A stretch of 64,000 bases of DNA from Pilatotrama ljubarskyi. Its lineage: Eukaryota > Basidiomycota > Agaricomycetes > Polyporales > Polyporaceae. Shown here one piece after another: positions 23,945 through 35,592 of the stretch (the first letter of the stretch is position 1; each line of letters begins with the position of its first letter). The notes under the pieces are model-generated. The model had not been told where the DNA came from. It searched no databases and saw nothing but the letters and a program-made list of their open reading frames with translations. Location of the stretch: positions 567,568-631,567 of the forward strand of contig MU277675.1 in the NCBI GenBank assembly GCA_022385805.1, written 5' to 3'. The translations under genes were made by a program, and so were the position numbers.

Positions 23945-25868
23945 ATGACTGCAGGTCTTGGTATTTCAGAGCCATATGTCTTGTATGTGCTCGCTTTGCT
24001 CCTGTCTAGCAGGCACGTATGGGCGCAACGGAGTTCATGCCCGAGCAAGCATGTTGGTTGGTACACTGGGCTGGCTCATGAAACTCCTTGTAAGTCATTC
24101 ACACCTCCATGCAGGCGTGCAATGCGACGTACTGACGGGATTCTCGTTTCCCCCACTCAGGCAAGACCTACGAGACGCTTCTGCAGCAGTGCAACGACCA
24201 AACTGGTCAGTATTACCCCCACACTTCGATGCCATAGTCTTTGCAATCAGGTCGCCGCGCTGGCTTCTGACCGTTCCACATAAGCTACGCCCGATTTATC
24301 TGCATTGCCCTCAGTGGACATATGCGCTCCGCCGTTCAGTGAGTCATTTACAGTGTCCTCGTATGACTCATGTCAACCCGCTCGACGCAGAATTGTGCTG
24401 TTGCAACTCTGCGGCTTATATACTGAGCATGCTTTGTCTCAAGTAAGGCTTGAGCTTCCCAACTTTGACGGCTGATCCATTCAGATAGCTGCTGAACATA
24501 TTGTAGTTGCAACGTTACTACGTCCAACACCATAAGACCGATCAATTCGAGTAGGTTCATCGCTCGAGCGCAGTGACTCGAATCAGCTTAGAATCTGACC
24601 TGTCGCAGCGGTAGCAGACTTGCCATCCACGGTATATTTTGCAAACTGTTCGCAGACTCGGAACGGCAGCGACCAGTCAGTCTCGGCGATGTCGAGCCAT
24701 ACAACACGCTGACAAAGCGACTAGGGCCCACGCGAAGTCTCTGCTTGCCAACATCACGAAAACGGCCCACATCGAGTCCACTAAGCTGGATTTCCTCCTT
24801 CAATCTCTGCCTCCCGATGGCTCCTGGTAAGTCTTGCGTGGATCACCGACTAGCTCATTCATGGGCTTCATGCATATCCAGGAATTAGTGAGTGCCACTC
24901 CGTTTGACGCTGCTGGTGCTCGGACTGAGAGTAGATTTAGTACCGAGACCAAGGAGCTCGCTTTGCAACCGGGGGAGGGGTCTACTGGTTCTGGAGCTGC
25001 TGCCAGTGCTCCTGTGCAGCCCACTGGCACGGAGTCGGCTCCTTTGGTTGTAACCTCGTCGTTCACCGCCGCTGCGACAACGGTGAGTATGTGTATATGT
25101 TGGGAGGCCTCTCACCTATCTCTTCTTAGACCTTCGCAAATTCGACCATGCCATCGAGCACAGGATTCCAGGATGGCGCCGACAAAATAGGTGCGGTTAT
25201 CGGTGTCTTATAGAATCGAGCCGGTGGTTCTCACTCAGACCAGGTCGGAGTCACGATGTACCGCTGGGAACAATCATTGGATCAATAGTCGGAGCCCTGT
25301 CACTACTCAGTATCCTCACAACAGCCGTATGGTGTGTGCGACGTAAGCACAGAGCGGCATTGGATAGTCAGCCTGCGTCTGGAGGGGTCCCTGCCTCCGA
25401 GCTCCCAGACCGGACAGAAAGTCAGTAGTCTATGGAAGACTTAACAGCAAGATGTCCCTACGCTAATGCACATATCGCTCAGGAGAGTGTCGTTCGATGT
25501 CCATCGCTCCCCTTCTTGGTCGCCGACGGGGTCGGCCTGCCATACGAGACGCCACCCCTCCCCCAATCACCTTCTTCCCGGAAGCGATGGTACGACAAGG
25601 CGGAAACGATGGACGAGCATTATTTAGACCTTCAAGTTGCTCTTCGACCACCGCAGAAGCACTCCTTGGATACCACACTTCTCCGCCCGGATACTTGTCT
25701 TGGGATACCAAGTCGGCCGATACACCTCAAGACGTCTGGGATGAGAAGTCGGTCGACGGCGAGCGTACGGACTTGCGGTTGCAGGAGCCCATAGGTGATT
25801 CACATTTTCCAAGCCCGCTGATGCCCCTTCAGCCTTTGCGCTACGAGACGAAAGAGCGAACGGTATAA
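23945..25868 (+). CDS. cysteine-rich single-pass membrane protein, copy B
   Basis: A paralogue of the gene at 21.1 kb in the same orientation. The ATG at 23945 gives a signal peptide and SSCPSKHVGWYTGLAHETPC; the next exons give KTYETLLQQCNDQT, VDICAPPFKLCCCNSAAYIL, SMLCLNCNVTTSN, then SLLANITKTAHIESTKLDFL and, across an intron at the equivalent place, WNYTETKELAL (compare WFYVFTKESAE in copy A). A Thr/Pro/Ala stalk precedes a transmembrane helix (TIIGSIVGALSLLSILTTAV, then WCVRRKHR). The tail, ending ETKERTV at 25866, contains a long proline- and tryptophan-bearing stretch. The part around 24.55-24.75 kb (the middle of the ectodomain) could not be joined cleanly and is more diverged. The CCC motif and the cysteine spacing are kept. 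Function unknown. Confidence 0.72.
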
Positions 25869-26692
25869 GGAAGGCGCACGCGGTCGCAGCCTCAGTTGCT
25901 GGCCTTAGACACGGGTTCTTGCTTCGCGGACAATGATATGCATTGATGTTTCGGCCTTCCCATCCGCGTGCGTCCTGCTAGTGCACGAGTCATGTTTCCC
26001 TAGTTCGAGTTCGAGATAGGGTCTGTCGCCCATCGTAGGTATATATGAGTCTCCTTGGTAGACACGCTTCCTCGATCATTACCGAGGGCGATCGTAGTGG
26101 AAGTGGCCATTCGAATGGATCTAGTGCTGAGCGCGTTCTGACAATGATACAGATCTGAACTTGGACCAGGACGGGCCCGTGACATGTTGACGAGCTCGAG
26201 GCTCAAGTGTCGGGTGAGTTCTAGTCCTGCCCGCGGGCCCGGATTGCAATTGCACCCACCAGAGGTTGTCTCTTTCGAGTACAGAACTCGTGGTCTCTGA
26301 AGTCCAACCGCACCATAGTCACTCAGCCCGCATGGCCTCGTGGGCCTTCAATTGCATGCAGCGTTTTCTACCCAGGGCAGGTAAGGTGGTTACACGCATG
26401 GAATTCTGGCCTGGCCGGTGGCGCAAGCTGCCACCATCTCAGCTTCTCGGGCGTCGACGGTCTCAATCGCAAGTGCGCCAGCCACGTCCGGCAGTGGGCT
26501 TGACAACTTAGGCAATTCCGCCATCGGAGCCGCAAACAGCGTAAAGAACGGTGACGGCTTGGCTGACAGCCGTTCTGCAGCTTGACTTCCTACCATCACC
26601 CACCACATACTGCTGTGCAGTTTTCCTGTCTCGTTCTCTACGAAGCTTCCTACACGCCCATCTTTTATCATTCTCTCCTCTATCCACGGAAT
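25869..26692. other. gene-free stretch upstream of the charged nuclear protein
   Basis: About 0.8 kb without a supportable gene. It should contain the promoter of the gene starting at 26693. No TATA box was obvious. Confidence 0.5.
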
Positions 26693-28139
26693 ATGTCGTA
26701 CTCTGACATTGCTAGGTACACCTTCGCCGCGCTGGACGGGGCCGTGACGCCGAGTAACAAGACCAAGGGTGAGGGTTTGGCCTACGTTACCGGTAGAGCC
26801 GACGTGGACCTGGGGATTGCGAACGCTCGGGCCCTGGTTGAGGACGAGGACCGTTCTGGCATCGTGAGGAAGCGCAGGGCCGACCAGGAGGAACTCAGGG
26901 ACGGGCCGAAGAGGATCAAGACCGAGCAAAGCGCGCCAGAGGATGCGACGAGAGATAGCGATGATGCCGTCGCCGCAGACGAGGAGACTGACCAGAACGA
27001 CTACAGAGACATCTTCAGGCGGATGATCAAACTGCTCAAGGGGGACAAGTCCGAGGAGGAGGCCATCAAGAAGCAGCAGGAGGCTACCAGAGCGCGAGCG
27101 GAGGCTGAGGCAGCGCAAGAGGCGATCGTCGCCGTGTGCGAGGCGAATACGGTCCTCGACGCGGCCGCCAATGTGGTCGGAAGCGCGGATGTGTCGGCGG
27201 TAGACGGCAAGGTGCAGGTTGGCGTCGAGGAGAGCGCGAGCGTGCAGCATGGCAGTAGGTGGGAGTGGTGCATTGTGGAGGATATGAGCATGGACAGCGA
27301 GGGGTATGCTGAAGTCGCGAATGGGGCCGTCGATGGTGTTCAGAAATCGTCACCGGAGGCGCCAGAACGAGTCAACGTCCACGGTGCAGGAGACGTCGCG
27401 GAGAAGGAAGCGTCACGCCTGGTCCTCGACGAGAACTGGCCGCGGATCGTCGGGTCAAGGGAAATCGCGCACAAGCTGGGGAAGACGTCCGATTCCGCCA
27501 CATTTGGCGTACTTGCTCAGGTGAGTTCCACTCACCTCAAGACCGGGACGAATCTCACCATATCGACTTGCACAGCCGCAGCCGCGCGTCTCCGCTGGGC
27601 GGAAGCGCAAAGCAGGCGAGTTCGGCGAAGACCAAGAGAACGAGGACGGAGACAGCTACGCCGACTTGCTAGAAGAGGAGCTCTCTTGCGACGCCTTCGA
27701 TCCACGTGACGCCGCAGGGATCGGATTCATCCGGATGGGAGAGTACAGCGCGGCCCTAGAGCAGGACTGCACGCAGCGCCGCAACCGTCGCCGTACGCGA
27801 GCATGCCAACACGAACTCGAGCGGAGTAACCAGCGGCGCAAGGACCAGGCGCGGAAGGTCGTCCGTGGCGAGCCTGTCCAAAAACGCTCGAAGATCTCTC
27901 ACCCGGTGCACACCTCCACGCGTACCGGTCTCAGGCGGAATGCGCAGGTCAAGCGCGGCGAAGCTCAGAGCCTCCCGGCGCGGGAACTGAAGCTCGCGCG
28001 AGGCGATGCGAAGCAAAACGGTGTACGATTCGATAAGGAGATGGAGTTGCGAGTGCTGGAGTCTGTGGAAGCGGACCTGAGGGCGGCGATGCAGGAGGTG
28101 GAGAGAGCAAAGGAGAGGAGGCTGGCTATGCTGCGGTGA
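26693..28139 (+). CDS. uncharacterised charged, probably nuclear protein
   Basis: Two exons, 26693-27520 and 27576-28139, give 463 residues. The 55-base intron has GTGAGT and TGCACAG ends and keeps frame (VLAQ then PQPRVSAGRKRKAGEF). The first in-frame ATG is at 26693. Seen in the sequence: a basic cluster IVRKRRADQEELRDGPKRIK that resembles a bipartite nuclear localisation signal, an acidic stretch (DDAVAADEETDQND), an alanine/glutamate helix probably forming a coiled coil (KKQQEATRARAEAEAAQEAI), a second basic cluster RRNRRRTR, and a C-terminal charged helix (VEADLRAAMQEVERAKERRL). No catalytic domain recognised. Opposite-strand frames over the same exon lack any such features. Confidence 0.7.
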
Positions 28140-31100
28140 TTGCATCGTTGTTTGAGTTTCTGCTGGGTTACTTTCTGGGCTTCGTCTTCGGTCTCTGTGG
28201 TCTGCGGCTTTTCTTCTCGATACGCTCTCCTCTTCTGCGGGTCCCAGGACGCTTCTGACTCCTTGCTTTGGACGTGGCTATCATGTTGGAACTTTCGATG
28301 GACGTTAGGACGCGCATCTTCTCCTGGTATTACTGACCGTCTTGAATTCAGATTGACCAACCGCTGCCATCAAGGGTACGTGAACTAAACACAGGCTCGC
28401 GGAGATACGTTCACTGTATCGCATATTCGTCTCTCCGACCGAATGCACTGCCCACGCGAATGCTCGTCCCGGAGGGTCTCTTCCGAACCGGTCCCGTTGT
28501 CCGTGAACGTCGCTAACCTGTTCCATCATCACCGCCATTTTCCAGTGATCAGGCATTCTCATGTAGAACAACATCCGAGGACGCACCCACCGCCGCAACA
28601 CGAACCGAAGACGAACGTTAGGCGCACAAGGACTCAGGCTCGCGGGAACGACGTGGGAAGGGCTTGATCCACCCGACCTAGGTCCACCGCTCCAGGCTAA
28701 CAAAACTCACGAAGAAAGGTGCGTCGACGCAACAATGTTTGCCTGCAGCGCAGGTACTTGGGCTGATTGGACACGCGAGAACGTACAGGATCGCAGGACG
28801 GGTGGAGCAAACGGCCCTTTCGTCGACGAGAATCCCGTGCACATTGGGCTGCTGGCCGGCTAATGTCTTGATTCGCTGATAGCGTCGCGTATCCTGCGTC
28901 TTGCTACCTACGCAATGCTTCGGGGTTTGTGAATGAAAGAAGCTTCGCTCGCACCATGTCGTTATTGTGGTCGATTGTACATAGACACCATACATCACCT
29001 GCTCACAAAACGACGCGCGACACAACACCTGTGGAAGTACGTTCATATGAGCGATCCAGTGCGCAGCTGAATAAGGATTGCTCAACGTACGCCAGCATGC
29101 ATTCTAGCCCGAACGAACGCCCCCTCGAAACGTTACCACGAAGGCAACAAATAGCCAAAAATTCAAGCAGAAAAGAGAGCCTCGCTCCGAGCTTCAAGAA
29201 GACCCGGCGCCCAGTGTCCCCCTCAGCGCACTCTCGAACGCGACCGGCCCAACGCCGCGTTCCCCCGCATCCGCCACCGCTCCTCGCTTCACCGCGGTCG
29301 GAGACTATTCGACCGCGCCGTTCCCCCGACTCCTGCTCCCCGTAATCCCCCCGCCGCGCGAGCGAACGAGGGTTTCCGCCGCCACGCCCCGCCGTCCGAC
29401 ATCCGCGTGCACCCCGCGAAGGGGCTAAAAGACCGCGCGTGTATGGTGCGCCGGAGACTGGTCTCGCCCGAACGTGGACGATCGCCCGTGGCCCTTCCAA
29501 CTGGTGTCCTCTCGCGCGCCGCCCACGAAAGAAGACGCACGCTCAGGGCCCTGCTCGTTACGCGTGCGACACACCCGCCGACTTACCCCGCCTTCCTGTA
29601 CGTGATGCCTGCTCGGCGCCGCTGCGCACGTGACGCACGACTCACCCGCCTCCTCGCCAGCCGTCCTACGCGTCACCCCGAAGAGAAAACTCGAACCCGC
29701 GCTCCGCACAGTAGACACCATCTGGGAACCCGTACACGCCGACCGACTGCACCGCCCCACACAAGCCCGCCACAAGGACAGGCTGTGCGTTCCCCGAGCG
29801 ACATCGAGAGCGAATCTCTGTTGGGGCATCCCGCGGGAGCCGCAACTTCGCTGACAAGGGAGGGCTGAGTCTGACATCGGGTGCGTGGGTCGCCGAGCTA
29901 TGATGCGCTGCGAGAGGCAGAGGACGCGCCGGGACGGTACCGGACGGCTGGGTCAACAGAGACGAGGCGTTGTCGCGCCTGGCCACAGCGGGATTCTCGT
30001 GCCGGGCGGGCATGGGAAGGGCAGGGGCAGGTCTGCAAGGTGCGCACAGCACGTAGGTCTTCGCAGGCTTACCTGAATGACGAGAACGGCTGGGAAGCCG
30101 ACGGGGCGGTCCAGAGGTCCGGGTGGGTGCTGAGACGGTCTGCGCAGCGCACGCGGCCGCACGCCAGAGCCTGAACGACGTCAGTAGAGACGTGGTGGGA
30201 GCCGGGTTAGTTGCGCGGTGGGTGTCGGAGCCCGCCTTCCTGTATAATATGTGGAAGGGCGGGAGTTGGGGGTGGGTGAAGAGGCGTAGAGGAGCTATAC
30301 GTACGACGGGCGCAAGGCCCGCCGCCGCACACCCGCCCCTCCCTGAACGTAGCTCTCAGGCCATGTCGACGTACCTGCCTCTCAAACACCGCGGCCTGCA
30401 CGCATGCGCACCCTGCCGTCCTCCTAGGCGAGTCTGCCGCACGTATCCGCCTCCTGCGTCTTCTTGTGTGTTCTCTTCATGTCCGCGAGTGAGCATACTC
30501 CCCGCTCCGTCGTTCCGGTGCTTCTGCGCCGCGAAGCCATGCCTATTTCGCTGCGCGTGCCAGCGCTTCCAGGGACCGACCCTGCGCTGCGGCCGCCCTG
30601 AGAGGGGACAGCGCGGAGCGCAGGACCTCCTGCGGCGAGCCAAAATGGGCGCAAACGTCGCCGGGGTTGGATGACGCCCTCATAGCGCGGGGCCCTCTGA
30701 CCGCCACTGAGGACGCCACCCGCGATGGAGTCTGAGAGACTCGCGGTCGCGCTGTGCTCTGTGCGTGCGCTCGGCTACTCCGTGGAGTGGTTGCGCGCGC
30801 CGTGAGAGGTGTACGGAGCGCATAGGGTAAGTTGGGCAGCACTGATCGCAGATTCGGGGAGGGGAGCAATGGAAGGCAGATCGACCGTCGAGGGTCTGTG
30901 CGTGGCCGACCTGCCGCAGCGCGCCCGGCTTACTGCCAGTCTGATGTGCGTGGCCTGCTCGCCCGCCAGAACATGCCCAGAAGAATCCCGCGACGCTTCC
31001 CTGGTGCCTTTGTCTGGGGTCTGCACATGCCAAGGAGGGATCTCGCGCGTTCCGGCGTCGCTTGCCCTCTTAGTCGCTACATGGCCAACTGCGGAGCACG

Positions 31101-32136
31101 CACGCAAGGCGGTGCTCTGTGTGTCGCAGATTGAAGAACATGCAGGAGAAAGGCGGGGTCCCGAAGCGACGCTAGCGGAGACCTGTATGTACCCCCGGGC
31201 GAGCACAGACGTGACCAGACTCGGGACACGTACCGAGGAAGCGATGAAGGGCAGCTCCAGAGGGGTCAACGCAGACAGAAATTCAGAACAGACGGCCGGA
31301 GCGTGAAGGACACGCACTCGCAGGATTCAGACGACGTGAGCGTGCGGACCGACTAGCCACCATGCGTTCCGTACAGAAGTGGCATTGCTCGACCACAGGA
31401 CACTCTCATAGCGCAGCGCCCCAGAGCATAAATAGAGCACGAGCGTACCGTGTAAGCACTTAGGGTTAGATCTCACTCTGGGTTAGAGAGTGGAAGGTAT
31501 TGGCTGAGGCGAGGCGTCGGCGACCGGTAGAGGGAGAGCAGCCACCGCGGACGAGGACCCGGAGCGTTGAGGGCCATCAGAGGAGCACAGAAGGAGATAA
31601 AGCAGCAGCTGGCCGTTGTTGGAGACGACAAAACATGCGTCGGCGAGAGCGAGTGTCGTCGACGAGGACAAGGACGACGACGACGAGGACGAGCAGCAGC
31701 CACCGGACACGACTGCAGCAGGCGCCCGACAAACAACGCGTAAACAAACGCGGCGTGGGCGCCAAAGTGATGGGCCGCTCTGCGACCGCGCGTGGGAGTG
31801 ATCATGCGTGAGTCTGCTGTTGACCTCTCTCTTGAGGCTCTTGATCTGGAGAGATCCGTGAACACATCGGAATATCGCATGCGCTTCGTGGAATATGTGC
31901 GATATGGTCGGTCGGCAAGACGCTTGACCGCGGAGAACTTCGTCTCGTGACTAAAGTCGATCATTGCCCATCTAACTCAGGCGAAGCACGAGAAGAGCCG
32001 CCGAGAGGCAGCTGAACACTCCTTGCTCTTGACCTTGAAAGTCGTCCGTGAGCAAGTGGGTATCCAAAGCGTGTCTGGTTATGATAGGACTGACTCACGG
32101 CTGCTGATGCGGTCACAAGCATCCAGGAACACCACA
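28140..32136. other. 4-kb gene-poor region
   Basis: Long GC-rich stretch where frames of 130-180 codons are open on both strands at the same places (for example 30775-31317 minus and 30809-31306 plus), as expected from base composition rather than selection. No domain, signal peptide, splice chain, tRNA or transposon end was found. A GA/CGA-rich segment at about 31500-31720 is low complexity. Confidence 0.45.
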
Positions 32137-34008
32137 TGGCCCCAGCCTGTAGTGATTGCCACGGGGAGCACAGTGTAGCCATGCCCACTAGGGAGCAGTT
32201 CTTGTCCGCCATCGCAGAATTCGAGGACCAAGCCGCATCTGAGACCATCCGGTGCGCTCTCAACTTTGCGGCCAGTCCAAGTGACTCATCTGCTCGACCG
32301 ACACAGCGACTCCGAGGTACCCCGTCCATGCTATCTCATCCGGCGGCTTCTGTACTGAAGCGCTTCGCCTCGTTAGATCCATGAGATACACCAGCTGCTC
32401 AAGTCGAGCACGCTCTTCACCTTGCGGCTCAAGAATTCCCGCCGCCCCGTCAACCGTGTCCCCCCTGAGATCCTCCGCATCATCTTCCTACAGTGTCCCC
32501 AAACGACCGATTTTGGCCGCTTGACATTGCACCAGATCCAGGACCTCGGCTGGCCCCTCTCTCATCTCCAAGTCAGCGACGTCCTCAAGCTCTCCCACGT
32601 CTGCCGACACTGGCGAACCGTCGTACACGAGTTGCCCAATCTCTGGACATCCATTCGGGATGTGCACGTCGAGGAGACCAGGGCTTTCCTATCTCGTGCA
32701 AAGGACTTTCCACTGAACGTCCTCATTTGCGCCAATCGATCCGCGTGGTTCTGGGATATCTGTGCAGATCGAGGCTCATTGATACGAGAGCTGCACTGGA
32801 TGTCGGCGGTATGCAATGGCGCCGATTCCGATGACTTTGCTGCCTTGGACATCAATGCACCGAACGTGGAACGGCTTTCACTTTCCAGAGGCACTGGCGC
32901 CCTTCCTACAAATCGCAGGGCAAGTATCCTCAAAGGTGCCACCTCGAAGGTGGCGTTCTTGTCGCTGAACGGTTTGAAGTGGGCGCCCTCCAACTCGTTC
33001 CCCGCCCTGACCCACCTCGTGCTGTCTGGCCCGCAAAGTCTGAGCGACATCCTGCGTCTCCTCTCAAACTGCCCCAGCCTCCGTTCCGCTGTCTTGCGCA
33101 AGTGCGACCACTCATTAACCCCGCATACTCCCATCGCCAGTCCGCCTGTTCAACTACCAACCCTTCGCCGACTCTCGCTCGATGTCTATCCGTACGAGCC
33201 ACTTCAAGAGTTCATGTCTCTGTTGGAGTTCGATTATACAAAAGTTGCCTTGGAGGTCGTCGTCAGAGAGCTGTCCCCGGTGTTTAGCGATGAGCTCGAG
33301 GTCCCCTACTCTCTCAACAACGTGATCGCTCCTTCTGGCTACACCCCTCAGCCCCTCACCCGCCTGCGTTTCGAACAGGTCTCGAGCACGCGCAAGGCCA
33401 GTGCGGTCCTCGCCCTGAGCGAGACCGGCGGCATTCGCTTCAGGGTCGCGGCTCCGTTGTCGTACACGTGCTGCTCGAACATGATCCGTGAAAACATCGC
33501 GCTCGAGCACATCACGGATCTAGAGATAGAGGATATCGACGAAGCCGCCTTCATGCTCTTCGTCACCATGCGCCCGAACATGCCTGCGCTGCGTACGCTG
33601 ACCCTCCTGCATCCAGAGCACGCGGCCAAGGCCTCAAAGTGCGTGTCCATGTGCGTCCACACGCTCCAGCTACTCCCAAGCCTGCTGCGAGACCGGTGCT
33701 CTGAGACGCTGCCCATCCCGACGCTGCGCATCATGTTCGCCGACGGGAAGGACGTTTCCGAGGATCAGGGAAAGCGGGACATCTTCCGCGCGCTGTCGGA
33801 TTGGGGGGGCCTGCATGCGAGGAAAAACAGGCTGGTCATGCAAGCGCCCGAGTTCCCGCCGCGGTACTACGCCAAACTCCTCCCCGAGCTGGAGAAGTCC
33901 TGGGACCCGGTGGTGACGGTCGTGGCTTCCGGGGGGACGAGGGGAAGAGGAGACATGCCGGCTGTGACTGAAGCGGAAGAAGGGTTTCCCGCATGGGAGG
34001 GATGGTGA
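32137..34008 (+). CDS. F-box domain protein, 5' end uncertain
   Basis: From about 32380 the main exon encodes IHEIHQLLKSSTLFTLRLKN then SRRPVNRVPPEILRIIFLQCP, the start of an F-box, continued by LKLSHVCRHWRTVVHELPNLW. The rest (about 430 residues) is leucine-rich and ends FPAWEGW with a stop at 34006-34008. Relatives usually have a short first exon ending in ...SSARPTQRLR; exactly such a sequence begins at an ATG (MPTREQFLSAIAEFEDQAAS) at 32180. However, joining it at the GTACCC donor to the TTAG acceptor near 32380 puts the main exon out of frame. Either a different donor is used or a frameshift has damaged the 5' end. Expected role if intact: an SCF ubiquitin-ligase adaptor. Confidence 0.8.
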
Positions 34009-35592
34009 AGCTGGTACGTGGCGACTCGTGGTTGCTAGCTTTCTGAACGGATGTGATTTGGTTCGTCCAGGCAAACTATCGCATGTCAGGGGCGGTAACG
34101 GCCGCCAATTCTCTGCCGTACGATTCTCAAGGCTGGTTGCTTGCTAAACATACGTAGATCTTGGTGTAGAACAGAGTGTCGATATTATCTCCCCATGCAC
34201 CAGTACTGCAGTGCGCCTAGCCGCGTCCGAGTCAAGTCCGGGACCTATCTGCCTTGCTCTTCGAAATTTAGGCCTGAGACATCATACTACCCCAGGCAGG
34301 GGTACGCAAAGGAATGCAGTCGACGGTTTGCTGAGGTCTCTGCCAGTCTCCCTGCAGGACGAAAACTGGCCGGTGGATGTAATGTCGTCTGGCCCGTCTT
34401 TCCAGTATTTTTTGGTATTTCTTGAGGGCCCTTGGTAAGTGTCGGAGGACTGCCGAGAGGACGACTACCAGAGGGCAGGGTAATGCAAAATCTCGGCATA
34501 ACGCCTGTCACTCGAAGCGCCCGCTTTTGGCAGGCATCCGAGAGCTGTGGCGCCGACATCCGTCACGGTGTAAACATGGGGAATCCGGCGCACAACACAC
34601 CAGACCCCTTTCACACCAATCGGGTCTCATGAACAGCACAGTTCGCGCTTCAGGACATGTCATCTTTAAGCATAACTTCTGTACTTGTCCTGTCGAGGAG
34701 GGATCTGCCTATCAGCACGCTGAAACATTGCACTTTGTGGCATGCCCCGCTGTTCAACTGAGTCTTATGGGCCAACGCCTCGTTCTTTCGCCCTCTAAGT
34801 CTGCAAGAGTCGAGAATCGAGTGGTCACTACACTACAAAAAATACACAAGTTTATCCGCCTTGTCCTACATGAGGAATCACTGTTTTATACTGCTTTGCT
34901 CATTTTGCGTACCCCTGCCTGGGGTAGTATCATTGATTCTCGTTCGGAGTCATACATCGGAGCGGACACAGGTCGACACGACTGAAACTGGAACGAGGCG
35001 GTCAAGGCTTGGGGCCGAGCTGTACGTATGTCACGGCGAGGATTAAGGAACTTCTATGTCTATGTAGAGATGATCTATGAGATGACGCGTTGACGAGCCG
35101 GGGGATGAGTGATGCGTGATGAGAGGTGTTCTACCATGACGGGACGTATTCATATTCGATGCCAACGCCAGTGACTAGGAGATGAGATATGATGTCTGGA
35201 AGATGCGGATGCTGCATGAGGGAAGGTATATAGGGGGAATATATGGTATGTGATCATAGTCCCAGTGCCGATGCGAGATGCCAGTGCCAATGCCAATGCT
35301 GAACGGAGCGATGCCGAACATTCTAGAGTGGTGATATGATGGGGATGATGCGAGAAATCAGACCGTGGACTATTGGAAATGCGTGACGGTGAGATGGTCC
35401 GTGTCCAAATTGTCCGAGTACGACGCATGGAGAGAAAAGCGTGGCAACGCTGCGCGACTGCGTCGGAAGGCGTACCTCGGCGAGTAGTTGTAATTGCAAC
35501 ACTCCGGGCCGTTTTGAAGACTTCGACAGCCTAAGACGGATGAGTCGATGGGCTGGAAGCAATACATGAAGACGTGGAGCGACTCACCGTGT
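34009..35592. other. intergenic stretch between convergent genes
   Basis: Contains the 3' ends of the F-box gene and of the minus-strand gene to its right. No credible coding frame. A low-complexity patch near 35250-35340 has GATG and GCCAATG short repeats. No transposon ends found. Confidence 0.45.

Noticed and set aside
30775..31317. Long frames open on both strands at the same place
   Set aside because: Mutual overlap and lack of any motif point to base composition, not coding.
31461..31466. TTAGGG-like telomere motif near 31.46 kb
   Set aside because: Only isolated single occurrences of GGGTTAG/TTAGGG, no tandem array; not telomeric.
34240..34520. Possible transposon ends (similar GGCAGGGGTACGCAAA and GGCAGGGTAATGCAAA)
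   Set aside because: The two copies are short, imperfect and direct, with no inverted ends or target duplication.
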